DNA from: Diospyros lotus
Lineage: Eukaryota > Streptophyta > Magnoliopsida > Ericales > Ebenaceae
Assembly (NCBI RefSeq): GCF_014633365.1
Contig: NC_068349.1
Location: 26,798,753 to 26,862,752 of the forward strand
Direction: 5' to 3'
Length of the DNA: 64,000 nucleotides
Under the pieces are notes generated by a model that was not told the origin of the DNA, did not search any database, and worked only from the letters and a program-made list of their open reading frames with translations. Shown here piece by piece: positions 49,689-61,099 of this stretch; the first letter of the stretch is position 1, and each line of letters starts with the position of its first letter. A program made the translations under genes and the position numbers.

Positions 49689-52600
49689 TGTAACACCCTG
49701 CTTTCCCAGGGCATTAGATAACGTAAGATTTTGAGGATTTTTTTTTTTTTTTCCAACAGAAACTCAACACATAAACTGATCCCCGAAGATCCCGTTACAC
49801 CTTCTCAGTATATCATCTTAGAATCATTAATAAACTAAGACAAATAAATCATCTCAAATGCAAAAGTTAGATCGAAACCTCAAATGGTATGCAACCGAAA
49901 CCATCTTATTCATAACATTAAAGTCAAATCAATGCTTACATGATGTCATCAAAATAAACAGCATAATTGAAAACGACATACTATAAACTATCCACTAATC
50001 GTCGTCACTTCTCAGCAATCCCTTTTCCTTTCGCATCGTTACCTTCACCTGGAACGTTTGAATATTCTAGAGACAAAATCCATATTAGATGATGAATCAT
50101 CTAAGTGAGAGTTCAAAACACGTTTTCATGAATGTATGCAAGATATGAAACAAACCAACACAACCTGACAAACCCTAGCCCAAGAGAATCCCACACAGCC
50201 CTTAACCCAACCACAGGGAAAGAGCAATCTCTTTAAAAGCCACGTTATCTCACTGACACATTGACACCACAGAGTCTTAGCTTGAGAGGGGCAAGGTCAA
50301 TGCATCTTCCCAACACCTTGGGAACAATCTTTACCACTCCCAGCCTAGGAGGGTCACATCAACGCAGGAACTCGGCTCACCACAATTATGTTAGGGATTA
50401 CGTTCCCACTCAAAAGCATTCACGAACCATTACCCAATCCCAACTCATATCCCATATGGACCACTCGTCATCCTAGTGCAACTTCCCTGGCCATACAACC
50501 CGACACGAAAACCTAGGTGGCTATCCTGGCATGCACACTAGCACATGATACCCCCATACATTATCCTGGCAATACCCTTGGGGAATTACGACTACACTAT
50601 CCAGAGAACATTCCAAGTTGACATCCCATATGAACAACACAAAACACATGACAATGCCACATATCATAACTCAATGCATCATAAAAACATTTAGGGACGA
50701 ACCTCCCTCATGAACCAACAGTCACTGGCTACCGTTCGCATGCAACAAACTGTTTTGCATGAAATCATAACACATTTAGGTAGAACAAAACCAAGTTTTT
50801 AGGATATATCTACTCACAATAAATCAAGTTTTGGGGACGAACACTCACATCGAACGTATATAGATTGCCTCGATCCTCGTGCATAACCTCAATTGGCATG
50901 TAAACCTCCAAAACCCGTACTTATACTCAAGCTCGAGCCACAACACTCCCTAAACACCATATTTATTTAAAGGAGTATCAAAATCTATTTTTCCTTATTT
51001 TTTCATAATTTCCTCTATTTTTCTCCTAGTTTTCACCTCGATAATTCCAAAATAATTATCTCCTCAAACATTTTTCCAATTTTTTTAACACAATAATTCC
51101 TATAATAATTTAAGAAAAATATTAAAGCAAATTCCAGAAATACCCTTGGTCCTACGCGCTTAACGCGTGTCTGGGCGCGAAAAGCTGCGTGTGCAGCCCA
51201 CGCACCATTCTTCTTCCTCCCTTCCAGCCACCGGCGACTCCTCTGATGGCCGAACTAAGCACACCTTCTTGAAGCTCTCTCTAAGTCGATCCCAATGGCA
51301 CCACTTGTCGCCCAAAAACTCATCGAAAAATGCCCAAAACTGGTAGTTGTAGGCATGGTTCCGGCGTCCGTCTCGCATTTTTTGGTGATGCTCGAACGCA
51401 CTTCAAACGAACACCAAATGCTCCCAAATGCTCCAAAAACGATGCCCACACACCAAGGACCAAAAACCCTCTATTAGTTTCCCTCGATTCACCCTCAAAC
51501 TCGTCCAATTTTGTGCCAATTCTTGAAACCCTCGGCCTCCTTTTATAGCCAAAAACTAGTTATATTTCGGCCAATCAATGGTCAAGGCCTAGCCTCCAAG
51601 CGTCGTATACGACCTCCCCCGAGCCCTACCGCGATCGACCTATCGCCAGAAATGGCTCCACGTGCGATGGCAGTATGGTGGCCATTTTTGGCTGTGTTCA
51701 CACTACTTTTTGATTATTTACACTTTGGCCCTCTTGTTTCTTCCAAATGCCATTTCGACCCCTTCCATAAAACCCCTAATCTTTCCAATACTACCATTAA
51801 GGTAGGGGTGGCAATTCATGTTGGCGGGTCATAATCGTGTCGTGTCAAGACATACGTATAACACATGTCAGGCTAACCCGAACACGACCCGTTTAATAAT
51901 CGTGTCAAATTCCTTAAACCCGAACACGACACGTTTATTAAACGTGTAACACGACACGACCCGTTTAACTAAACGTGTCGTGTCGTGTCACCTGTTAACC
52001 TGTTTAACCCGTTTAATTTAAATGGGCCATGTTGTGTCACCTGTTAAACATGTTATTTAGTTTTAAACGTGTTATTTCGTGTATAATCATGTTAACATGT
52101 TCAAATCAACCCATTAACCCTTTTAATTAAACGTGTCATTTCGTATATAATCGTGTTAACGTGTTCTGGTCAACCCGTTAACACGTTTAATTAAACATGT
52201 CATTTCGTGTCTAAACGGGTTAGACGGGTTGACCTGCTTAAGACATGAAAATAATCGTGTCATAAACGGGTTGACCCGTTTATGACCCGAACCCGATTAA
52301 TCCCAACCTTAACCCACTTAACTCCGTGTCGTGTCGTGTCCAAAATTTCTAGCTCTACATTAAGGCCCACAAGTTTTGTATTCTTCATTTCATCCTCGAA
52401 TTTTTTGAAAAACTATCTTTTTTACCTCCCTCGGGCAAAATTAGTAAATTACACTTTGGCCCGATTGATTGTTTTGACCCTAAATCCCTTTCTTTCAACT
52501 TGAAACCGCTTGAGCGTTGTTTCATATATAAAATCTAGGTCCTCAAAACACTCCGTTGACTTTTCAGAAGTTTCCTACGTTGATTCAATTTTTCAGCTTG

Positions 52601-52843
52601 ATCCACAACTATACCGAAAAGTGTTCCCAATCCAATTTCTTTTGACACCTAAAATCAAGCCTCAAATCACTCGTTGATATTATTCCATTTTCCTTAAGTA
52701 TCTAGGGTCTGGGGCACTCCTTGCGGTTGATTCAGTTACTTAAAATTGTGATAGTGTACCCTATAGCCCTATTCTTTCAAAAATTCCACTTATGCCCTTC
52801 ATAGAATCCTATTTATAACCTTAAAAATTTCCTGGGTATTACA
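49689..52843 (-). mobile_element. Solo LTR, family D, copy 2
   Basis: Termini TGTAACACCCTGC and CTGGGTATTACA, with perfect duplications GAAAG (49684-49688, 52844-52848). Removal rejoins the protease frame. Collinear with 42684-45660. A minus-strand TATA box lies in GGCTATAAAAGGAGG near 51548. Contains a hAT-type MITE (51803-52357). ORFs in it do not resemble proteins. Confidence 0.88.
51803..52357. mobile_element. hAT-type MITE
   Basis: Starts TAGGGGTGGCAATTCATG and ends AAATTTCTAGCTCTA. It is flanked by a perfect 8-bp duplication, CATTAAGG (51795-51802 and 52358-52365), the length typical of hAT elements. The interior is built of CGTGTCGTGTC and GACCCGTTTAA repeats. No transposase. Confidence 0.88.
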
Positions 52844-52848
52844 GAAAG

Positions 52849-53517
52849 TGTCGTCCCCCTTGTACAGCTTCACTAGAGAGGCTGTCCCAGTGGCAGAATC
52901 CATTCAGTTACCAATCACGTTGGGCACAGACCCCCAAAATGTGACTCGACAGGCAAACTTTATGGTGGTCAAAGCCCCTTCAACAACATACAACATGATT
53001 TTGGGCTTTCCACTACTCAATGATATGAGGGTCATAGTGTCCTCATGCTACTTATTGATGAAGTTCCTTGTGCTTGCAAGAGTGGGACAGGTTCGAAAGG
53101 ATCAAAGGAAGACACGAACCTGTTATGTGTTGTCCACCAAGGGAAAAATGACTGAGAAGACTTTATCTATTGCTGAAAATGCCATACATAAATTCTTGGC
53201 AGAAGGGACCGCCCACAAGCCTTAACCCATTAAAAAGCCAGAAGCAGTATACTTAAAGCGAAATCGATTCCGAGAAATTGGTATATGTTGGCTCATAGCT
53301 TCCAGAACTTGTAAAAGAAGAGATTGTGAAGTGTCTATGAGAAAACTTGGATGTCTTTACTTGGGCACCAAATGACATGCCTTGGATCAGTCTAGATGTG
53401 ATATGTCACCATCTGAATGTAGATCCCCAGTTCAAGCATGTCCAACAGAAGAAGCAGAACATTGCCCCAGATAGGCTACGAGCACTAAAAGAAGAAATCG
53501 ACAAATTACTAGATATG
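52849..53517 (+). pseudogene. G1 protease C-terminus and RT start
   Basis: Protease C-terminal part: SSPLYSFTREAVPVAESIQL, NFMVVKAPSTTYNMILGFPL then LNDMRVIVSS. The linker and RT N-terminus follow, after a frameshift near 53285: DVFTWAPNDMP-type residues (53345-53385), VICHHLNVDPQFKHVQQKKQ, APDRLRALKEEIDKLL. It ends there: the RT palm with its catalytic Asp residues, RNase H and the integrase core are absent. Stops are present. Confidence 0.85.
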
Positions 53518-55361
53518 TTTTGAATTTTTTTTTTCTAGATATTTTTATTAAATCCAAATAGGGGTACTTCGTTATTTACATTTATGTATTAAAGTAAATG
53601 GAGGTAAAATATAAATAAAAAAAATGAGGACATTTACTTAAACTAAAGAAATGTAAATAAGTTGTGATGTATACATGCTGTGGATTGTGCTTTCATGCAA
53701 ATGTTTCTGAATATCTGTCATGTTCCTATGCATGTTTCTAAACCCCTTTAAAAAGGTTTTCAATGTTTTCAAGTGCATATGCTATTTTGAAACATCTATG
53801 TATTAGCATTTGTTTCAGGTTTTGAACTATGTTTCGAAACCTATATATCATGTTTTGAAACCTCATTTCCAGAGAGGTGTGTTTCAAAATCTATGATGGT
53901 ATGTTTCGAAATCTCATTTCCAGAGAGGTATGTTTCAAAACCTGTGATAGTATGTTTCAAAACCTATGTCTCCATCAGCAGAGATCCGAGATGCTTTTTG
54001 CTTTGCATTTTAATATTTATCTAAAAGGTTCTCAAAACATTTTTTTAATGCATTCTCCATGGCTTGCAAAATTCAAATTCAAATTTGAAGTGGAGATCAT
54101 TATTATGTGTTGGTGGGGAATAGATTGTATCTCCCACTCATTGCTGTCTCTTGGTGCATATCCAGCTGTAAACGATGTATGTTTCGAAATATGAGGAGTA
54201 TGTTTCGAAACTTATGTGTTAAATTATGATGTTTCGAAACCTATTAAGTATGTTTTTAAACCTAATTTTTTGTCTTGTCTCTAACGGCTATAAACGGCCA
54301 GATTTCTATCTCTTGCTATAAATAGTAGGTATTTGAAGACAAGATGAGTTTGATTGAAAAAGAACAAGATATAATAAGTGAACACACATTAGACACACAC
54401 ACACAAGCACAAATGATCTAAATCCGCTTGACAAGCATTCAAAGAAGATCCATTCATTCATAGATGTGCATTGTGATGTGAATAAGGAGAAACAAGTGTA
54501 AACATCGAGTCTCATCTCTCCAGCTCTCCTCACCTCAAGTTAAGAGGTTTGTACAACCACATTGGTAAGATATTCATTGCTATACATTCCAATGGGTTGT
54601 AAAGATAAACTTTATTTATCTTGATTGTTGTAAGGTTTGAGTTTAGCCTAAAAACTCTTTGGTGTAAAGGTTTGAGTTGAGCTTAAAACTCATTGTGTCG
54701 AAGGTTCGAGTTTAGCCTTCAAACTCACTTGGTGTAAGGTTTGAGTTGAGCTCGTAAAAACTCACTTTGTAAGGTTTTAGGGTAAACCGTGGTAAAACCC
54801 TTATTGTGGTGATCACTAGTAAAAAGTGATTGGGATTGAAAAATCCTTCAAGTGGGTAAGCTTGAAAGTAGTGGACTAGACGGGGTGCCGAACCACTATA
54901 CATCTTGTGTGTAAGTGTTCTTTAACTTTCGCTTATTATTATTGCCTATTGCACATGCTTTCATATGCTTTGTTATCAAAGTCTAAAATAAGGTTTTCAC
55001 AAGCATAAGTTTATACATATACATAGAAAACATATCTTTGATATACAAACATCTTTGGTAGACTCTTAAATATATAAATCATCTTTTCCAAAGATCATTA
55101 TTTTGAAATACAAGGTTAAGGATTTCGGATCAAGCAAAACAGTGAAGTAGATTTCGAAACATACATTTCATATTTCGGAACTTGTAAAATAGTGAGCTAT
55201 ATTTCGAAACATATATAGTAGGTTTCGAAACCTACTTAACAGGAAGGTTTATTTCGAAACATATAGCCTATATTTCGAAACTCAGTATTCTACCAACAAT
55301 CAAAGTTTTAAATTATTGAAAATCTATACAAATCCCAATTCACCCCCCTCTTGGGATATAT
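53518..55361 (+). mobile_element. Ty1/copia LTR replacing most of G1 pol
   Basis: The landmarks are AACGGCTATAAACGG near 54286, TATA box TGCTATAAATAGTAGG near 54315, GCCGAACCACTATACATC near 54883 and a terminal CAATTCACCCCCCTCTTGGG near 55337. It is the same family as 2520-3185 and 21866-23428. TTTCGAAAC motifs are scattered through both halves. No duplication was found, and G1 coding is missing across it, so insertion was accompanied by deletion. Confidence 0.65.
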
Positions 55362-55643
55362 TTGCCATCATTAGGAACCAATAATTATAACTCTCGAGTA
55401 AGGAATAGGCCTATGGAGGAAGGTGATCTAGTACTCAGAAGGTCCACCATAACCAATGCGCTCAAGGATGATGGGAAGTTACGAGCCAATTTGGAAGGAC
55501 CATATCGCATACAGAAATTTATTGGTCCCAACACATGTATTTTACAAACCCTTTCAAGGGAAACCGTTGGGAAGACATGGAATTTGAATTATCTTAAGTT
55601 GTACATGAACGTTGTATTTGACAAAGTATCAGCAATAATATAA
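55362..55643 (+). pseudogene. G1 integrase C-terminus
   Basis: Reads NNYNSRVRNRPMEEGDLVLR, DDGKLRANLEGPYRI, then KTWNLNYLKLYMNV. This is the C-terminal module of gypsy integrases, ending in the usual WNxxxLKxYY-like motif. The catalytic core is missing. It marks the end of G1 pol. Confidence 0.88.
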
Positions 55644-55767
55644 GCCTTAATTGGGGCTGTGGATGTAGGCACATTTGGCCGAATCACGTAAAAAATGCTT
55701 ATGTGTTCATTACTCTTATTTTGTTTGGCATATATTTGCGTGATTTACTTGCAAAAAGGAAACCCAA

Positions 55768-56345
55768 ATAAATTCAAGTCCGTTGCCCCGCTCACGGCCC
55801 TACAACGAGAGAAAAATAAATTCAAGCTCGTAGCCCCGCTCACGGCCCGACAACAAGGGAAAAATAAATTCAAGCCCGTTGTCCCGCTCATAGCTTGGTA
55901 ACGAGGGAAAAATAAATTCAAACTCATTGCCCGCTCACAGCCTGGCAATGAGGGAAAAGTATATTCAAGCCCATTGCCCCTTTCACAGCCCGACAACGAG
56001 GGGAAAATAAATTTAAGCCCGTTGCCCCGCTCACGGCCCGGCAATGAGGGAAAAATAAATTCAAGCCCGTTGCCCTACTTGCGGCTTGGCAACGAGGGAA
56101 AAATAAATTCAAGCCTATTGTCCCGCTCATAGCCTAGCAAAGAGGGAAAAATAAATTCAAACCCGTTACCCCACTCACGGCCCGGCAATGAGGAAAAAGT
56201 ATATACAAGCCCGTTGCCTCGCTCATAGCCCTACAACGAGGGAAAAATAAATTCAAGCCTGTTGCCTTGCTCACAGCCCAGCAATGAGGGAAAAATAACT
56301 GCACACCCATTGCCCCACTAGTAGCCCGGTAACGAGGGAAAAACC
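55768..56345. repeat. About 48-bp tandem repeat, 12 copies, in the G1 3' region
   Basis: Units contain AAATTCAAGCCCGTTGCC, CGCTCACGGCCCGGCAACG and AGGGAAAAAT. Arrays between pol and the 3' LTR are known in Tat-type elements. The unit is a multiple of three, so long shadow ORFs appear on minus. Confidence 0.9.
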
Positions 56346-56559
56346 CAAACCTATTGCCTAAGACAGGGCTCAACATTGAAAAATAAGTTCAGACCCTTTG
56401 TCCACTCATAGCCGGACATTAAAGATAAACCTAAGGTGTAAATCCTATCAGGCAAATCGAGGAAGACAAATATCGAGAATAAAATGATAACTTTTATTGT
56501 TGAAAAGACAATAAAAAGTACAAGGTACATAAAAAAAAAGAATGGAGAAGACAGAAAAT

Positions 56560-57920
56560 CTATTCCTTGGAGCGGGATCTTCGGGATGAGCACCTAGCAG
56601 ACCTAAAAGACGCGGTTGGAATCTCTATAGGCATTGTTGGAAGTTCCCCTTTCTCAGCCTCAATTGTATCCGGCATACCTTCAGCAGCCTCATTGAGAGC
56701 CTCCTCAATCGCTTTGAGGTCTTGTTGAACGTTTATTTTCTCCTCTCCAGGGTTGAAGAGATATTGCTCCCATAGGCTCATTAGATTTTCCAAATCATCC
56801 ACCATGAAAGAATCCAAATACGAAGAAGGACTCATGGTAGCATCTGGTTCAAACTAGTGCTAGTCCACGCGGGTAGAATCCTCAACCTTTGGAGTAAGCA
56901 GAATTTTAGGAAAAGTCTCCCCAGGATGCTAGGATTTTAGATAGGTGCGAGCCATCTAAAAGCCATACTGCACAAAGCCTACAACGTACTTCTCTTTCCT
57001 GTCTTGGCAGTCGGTCAAAAGGCGATATTCCTTCACCGCTTCAGCTCGAATGGTGCGGGCCTCCCTACGGCTTACCTTTAGCTTAACTAAGCACAAGGAG
57101 TGTTCTTGTAGAAGTTCCTCATACGTGGCCATCAGCCCGACATTCTTTTGCTCTGTGGCTTCCAGCCTGGAGTGCAAATCCCTAATTTCTCCCTGGAGAC
57201 CCGAGGGGGCCTTAGACAATTGAGCACGCATCCCCTCTAGTTCCGCCTCTACATTTCATCTCCCTGCCTCTGCCCGGCAAGCACGACACTTCAGTTCTTA
57301 TCGTTCTTCATTCCAGGAAGATTGGCAGTTTCTCCACTCCACCATCTGGGCCTCTACTTGCTCACGATATGCCCTATCTTGCTCGTTAGAGGCAATGATC
57401 CCCTAAAGCCCTACATAAAGAAAATGGCTAGTTAGGGAAGCTGCCCAGAAATCTTTGCACAACGAGGGAAAGAGAAAATCGACGCACCTACACCAGGTAT
57501 TCTCAGTCTCATCCCTAGCCTGGGCAGGGTTACTGCCAATAAACCAGCGCTCATCTCAAGAGAGAATGGTAGAGTAAATAAGATGGGCACTGATCCTAAG
57601 TTCGGAGATAGAGTCTGTTTCCAGCACCCCGGGGGAAACTTAAAAGTCACGTCCACTAATCTTCATACCGTCCCCGAGAATCATCGTGTGCCTCACCTTG
57701 CTTGGAGAGGGAATGATAATAGGTGATCCCAATAACCTCTCACTATCAAGGCGACGATGATTATTTCTATTGGGGATCACAGGGCGTCAGCATTCTTCAT
57801 CCATTCAAGCCATATCTCTAGCAAATCGGGAAGATGAGCTTCGTCTTCCCTGGGAGGTGGGGGCAGGAGAGGGGGCATCGGTGGCTTCTTCCTGTGATGG
57901 AGGAACTAATGATGGGCTTT
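56560..57920 (-). pseudogene. G1 antisense extra ORF (aORF), C-terminal part
   Basis: Minus-strand coding downstream of pol. Order on minus: PPSQEEATDAPSPAP, then SSSSRFARDMA, SERLLGSPIIIPSPSKVRHT, then a coiled coil (EIRDLHSRLEATEQKNVGLM, YEELLQEHSLCLVKLKVSRR, KEYRLLTDCQDRKEKYVVGF), then an acidic tail. Tat-lineage gypsy elements are known to carry an antisense ORF in this place; its role is not established. Stops are scattered (near 57785 and 57800). Its 5' part lies at 63011-63511, on the other side of element G2. Confidence 0.7.
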
Positions 57921-57979
57921 CAATATGTTGTGGCATAGAAAAAATAAAAAGAAAATCAAAAAGAAAAATAAAAGAAAAA

Positions 57980-58310
57980 AGCTGGCGGCAAATTGCCGCC
58001 AGTCTCGTGGCTTAGGCTAGCCGCAAGACCAGCCTTGCGGCAGCTTGCCATGAGGATGGGCCTCGCGGCATGGGCTAGCCGCGAGGCCAGCCTTGCGGCT
58101 GCTCACGAGCGGCAGCCTCGCGGCTGCATGCCGCGAGGGCCGCGGCCCCAAAATAAAGCCTTGCGGCCACTTGGTTGCTGGCCACAAGGCTGAGCCTTGC
58201 GGCCCCAAAATCATTGGCCCTAAGGCTGAGCCTTGCGACCACTTGATTGGCTGGCCGCAAGGGCCAACCTCGCAGCACCCTGCCGCAAGTTGCCTGGCGG
58301 CGGGTTCGTG
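57980..58310. repeat. CCGCAAGG/CCTTGCGG array in G2 U3
   Basis: About 15 copies of GGCCGCAAGG or its complement CCTTGCGGCC, often facing each other and so able to form hairpins. It is the most GC-rich part of the window. Confidence 0.8.
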
Positions 58311-58384
58311 GTGATCCTCCTTCTTCGTTGAAAGTGTCCCCATTGAGCAAACGCCACGTGTCAACACCAACCACCCTTGAAAAT

Positions 58385-58402
58385 CTTGCCCTATAAATAC
58401 CC
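58385..58402 (+). promoter_or_regulatory. TATA box of the G2 5' LTR
   Basis: CTATAAATACCCAGCTAC; the same TATA plus CCCAGCTAC arrangement occurs in the minus-strand LTR near 4350. Confidence 0.7.
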
Positions 58403-58610
58403 AGCTACAAGACATTAATGAGGACCTCCAACTTCGGTAAATCTTATCACTTTGAATACACATTGACTATTTTTTCAGGAGGATTCATCGGGATTCGGGA
58501 CTGACTTTGGCATCGGAGGGCCTTCGCGGGGAAGATTCCCGCTAGCCTTCTAACCTATTTTCTCAGCGTTAACAAGGCTGAATCTTTGCGACGAACCGAA
58601 CGGCGAGGGA

Positions 58611-59110
58611 AAAGTCTTGCGGCGAACCTAGCGGCGAAAGTAAAGTCTTGCGGCGAACCTTGTGGCGAAGCTAGTGGCAAAGCTAGTGGCAAGACCTTGT
58701 GGCGAAGCTAGTGGCAAAGCTAGTGGCAAGACCTTGTGGCGAAGCCTAGTGGCAAAGCTAGTGGCAAGACCTTGTGGCGAAGCTAGTGGCAAGACCTTGT
58801 GGTGAAGCCTAGTGGTAAAGCTAGTGGCAAGATCTTGTGGCGAAGCTAGTGGCAAAACCTTGTGGCGAAGCTTGTGGCAAAGCTAGTGGTAAGACCTTGT
58901 GACAAAGCTTGTGGCAAACCTAGCGGCGGAGCTTGTGGCAAAGCTCGTGGCGAAGCTAGTGGCAAAGCTAGTGGCAAGACCTTGTGGCAAAGCTTGTGAC
59001 AAAGTTAGTGGCAAAACCTTATGGCGAGAGCTAGTGGCGAGACCTTGTGGCAAGAGCTAGTGGCGAGAGTTAGCGGTGAAAGCTAGTGGCGAGAGCTAGC
59101 GGAAAATCCT
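58611..59110. repeat. GCTAGTGGCAA / ACCTTGTGGCGA array, 5' LTR
   Basis: Around 40 copies of an 11-13 bp module based on GCTAGTGGC(A/G)A and ACCTTGTGGCGA. The 3' LTR has the same array with a different number and order of modules. Confidence 0.88.
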
Positions 59111-59239
59111 TGCGACGAGCATCCTAACGGCAATCTCCCTTAAAGCAACATCTCTTACGGCAACCTAACTTCACCCGACACCGAGCTCGAGTGGACCCCA
59201 CATCACAAAATTTTAATTGTTGTATTTTGGCAATAACAA

Positions 59240-59256
59240 TTTGGCGCTGTCTGTGG
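59240..59256 (+). promoter_or_regulatory. Primer-binding site of G2
   Basis: TTTGGCGCTGTCTGTGG, one base after the LTR end. Confidence 0.75.
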
Positions 59257-59288
59257 AAAACGTAACAAATAGCCAATTTCAGCACAAA

Positions 59289-60944
59289 ATGCCGAGAGGG
59301 ACAAGATCAGCCAGTTGGACGAGCCCGCCTGACCTCGCCCGAAGGAGCGCTCATACCAAGACGGGAGCCACGAAAAGCTCCCACCAGGCGAACTCTAAAG
59401 TACCAGAATTTTCAGTAGATCACCCTAACAATGAAGTGCATTCCGAGAACTTTCCTGTGCTTGAATGCAACCATACCGCCGGACTGGGGGGTATGGAACG
59501 TTTGGAGCAAGAAGAAGCACACGTAGACGGATACGCGACAGGGCGAGGGGAACAAGTCCCACATACAGCGCCCGCTAACCAGGAACAACACTCATTTGGA
59601 CAGTCTTCAATTCCAAATAGAAACCTCGTGGGAACTTCAAGAATAGCTCCACCCACAGTCTTACTCTCAGATTATGAACTATTGAGGAAGAACTTTGAGA
59701 AGCTGAAGCAGCAGAATAATGAGCTCAGGGTGAACAATGAGGAGAATATGAGAAGACTATAGGAGGTCACTGCTTTGTTACGTGAACTAAGGCCGGACAT
59801 TCATATTCCCCACATGGGACAAATCGATACAAGGATAGAACATCAGAGATTCCAGGACAACCCTTCAAGAACCCCTCGGCAGGGGACAAGAATCAGAACA
59901 CCAAGGCTGAATAGTCAAGTTTCGGAAGTAACAGACTCGAGAAGGAAAAATTGCAGGAGGGCGAGAAAAGCTCCCAAGTATAGAGAGACAGCAGAAAACT
60001 CCTACTCGGGAGTGCCTCAAGACCCATCTATTTGTCAAAATGAAAAGAAGCAGGGAACACTCAGCGTATCTGACATTAAACGCCTCATAGAAGAAGTGCT
60101 AGAACAGAAGCAGGTAATGATGATACCAAAGGTAACGCCCTCGAAAGGATTCCCTCTATCTGAGGAACTCCAGAGGCGACCGGTGCAACCAGGGTTTGAG
60201 CTACCGCAACTCTCGGTATACTCAGGAAGGGAAGACCCCGAAAAACACTTACAACATTTTGTCGCAGTGGCCGTGTTACATGGATGGAATGAGGTCACTA
60301 GGTGCAGGGCTTTCCCACTCTCCCTGGTAGGACAAGCTCAGTAGTGGTTCACTGAATTACCGGCAGGACATATACGATCATTCGAATAGTTGAAGAAAGA
60401 ATTTCTAGATGCATTCTCCGTCTATCTCCCAAAGAAGAAGAGTGCAATATATCTAATGAGTTTACAGCAGAAGTCGGACGAATCCCTAAAGCAATATATC
60501 AAGCGATTTAGAGTTGCGACACATGAAGTAAGGGATCTCCCAATCGGATTGGCAGCGTCAGCCCTGCTAAACGGAACTACCTACGCCCCACTTAGAATAT
60601 CCTTAGCCTTATCCGAGCCAAATTCAGTGACTGAGTTGTTCGACCGAGCAGAACAATTTGTCACCCAAATAGAAATTTTGGACGCAAGGGAAGATAATAG
60701 AAGAGGAAGGGAAACCCAGCCCGAAGTGCGAAGGACCTTACGAAATCCAGAAGATGGTAGACACCAATAGGTACACACTACCGACACCACAGAGAAAGGC
60801 GATAGGAAAAGCTCGGAACACCGTGCACCTCGAGAGGTACTTCCCGGCTTTAGCCCCAGGGGAAAGGACGAAGCACGAGCCATAGAGTCAAGCCTATCGT
60901 CAGAAGCGTTCCTCGACCTGGTTAGAGGCCGGAATTATCTTTGA
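59289..60944 (+). pseudogene. G2 gag, one 552-codon frame with four TAG codons
   Basis: Begins MPRGTRSASWTSPPD. A coiled-coil segment follows (YELLRKNFEKLKQQNNELRV), then DIKRLIEEVLEQKQ, and the retrotrans_gag core (FELPQLSVYSGREDPEKHLQ, CRAFPLSLVGQAQ, LKKEFLDAFSVYLPKKKSAI, LKQYIKRFRVATHEVRDL, FDRAEQFVTQIEILDAREDN). It ends at TGA 60942. The reading frame is never shifted, but TAG stands at 59760, 60342, 60387 and 60768. No zinc knuckle or protease follows. Gag forms the virus-like particle in which these elements are copied; this copy cannot make a full-length one without readthrough. Confidence 0.88.
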
Positions 60945-61099
60945 ATTTTCCATTGTAATGACATCCCCCGATAAATAAAAGAATAAATCCCATGTATTCC
61001 CGTGGAGTAGGCAAAACTATAAGCCGACCACGTAAAATCTACAGGAGCCCAGATTATTTGTATGTGTCTTGCAGGTATAGCGGCCTAAGCACAGCTCGC

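Larger units (their letters stand above)
57926..59238 (+). repeat. G2 5' LTR
   Basis: 1313 bp. U3 has an array of CCGCAAGG/CCTTGCGG motifs (57980-58310). A TATA box is in GCCCTATAAATACCC (58390). Then come the shared GACTTTGGCATCGGAGGG block and a GCTAGTGGCAA repeat array. Ends GGCAATAACA just before the PBS. Confidence 0.85.

Noticed and set aside
49689..52843. Possible DNA transposon with TGTAAC/GTTACA inverted ends
   Set aside because: The 5-bp duplications, TG...CA ends, single TATA box and lack of long inverted repeats fit a solo LTR better.
55745..56376. Three minus-strand ORFs with repeated LNLFFPRCRAVSGATG-like units, suggesting a repeat protein
   Set aside because: The 48-bp unit is a multiple of three, so any stop-free frame stays open. 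Nothing else supports coding, and the array lies in a retrotransposon 3' region.
58017..58463. ORFs of 99-148 residues across the CCGCAAGG array
   Set aside because: GC-rich repeats inside an LTR U3; low-complexity translation and no recognisable domain.
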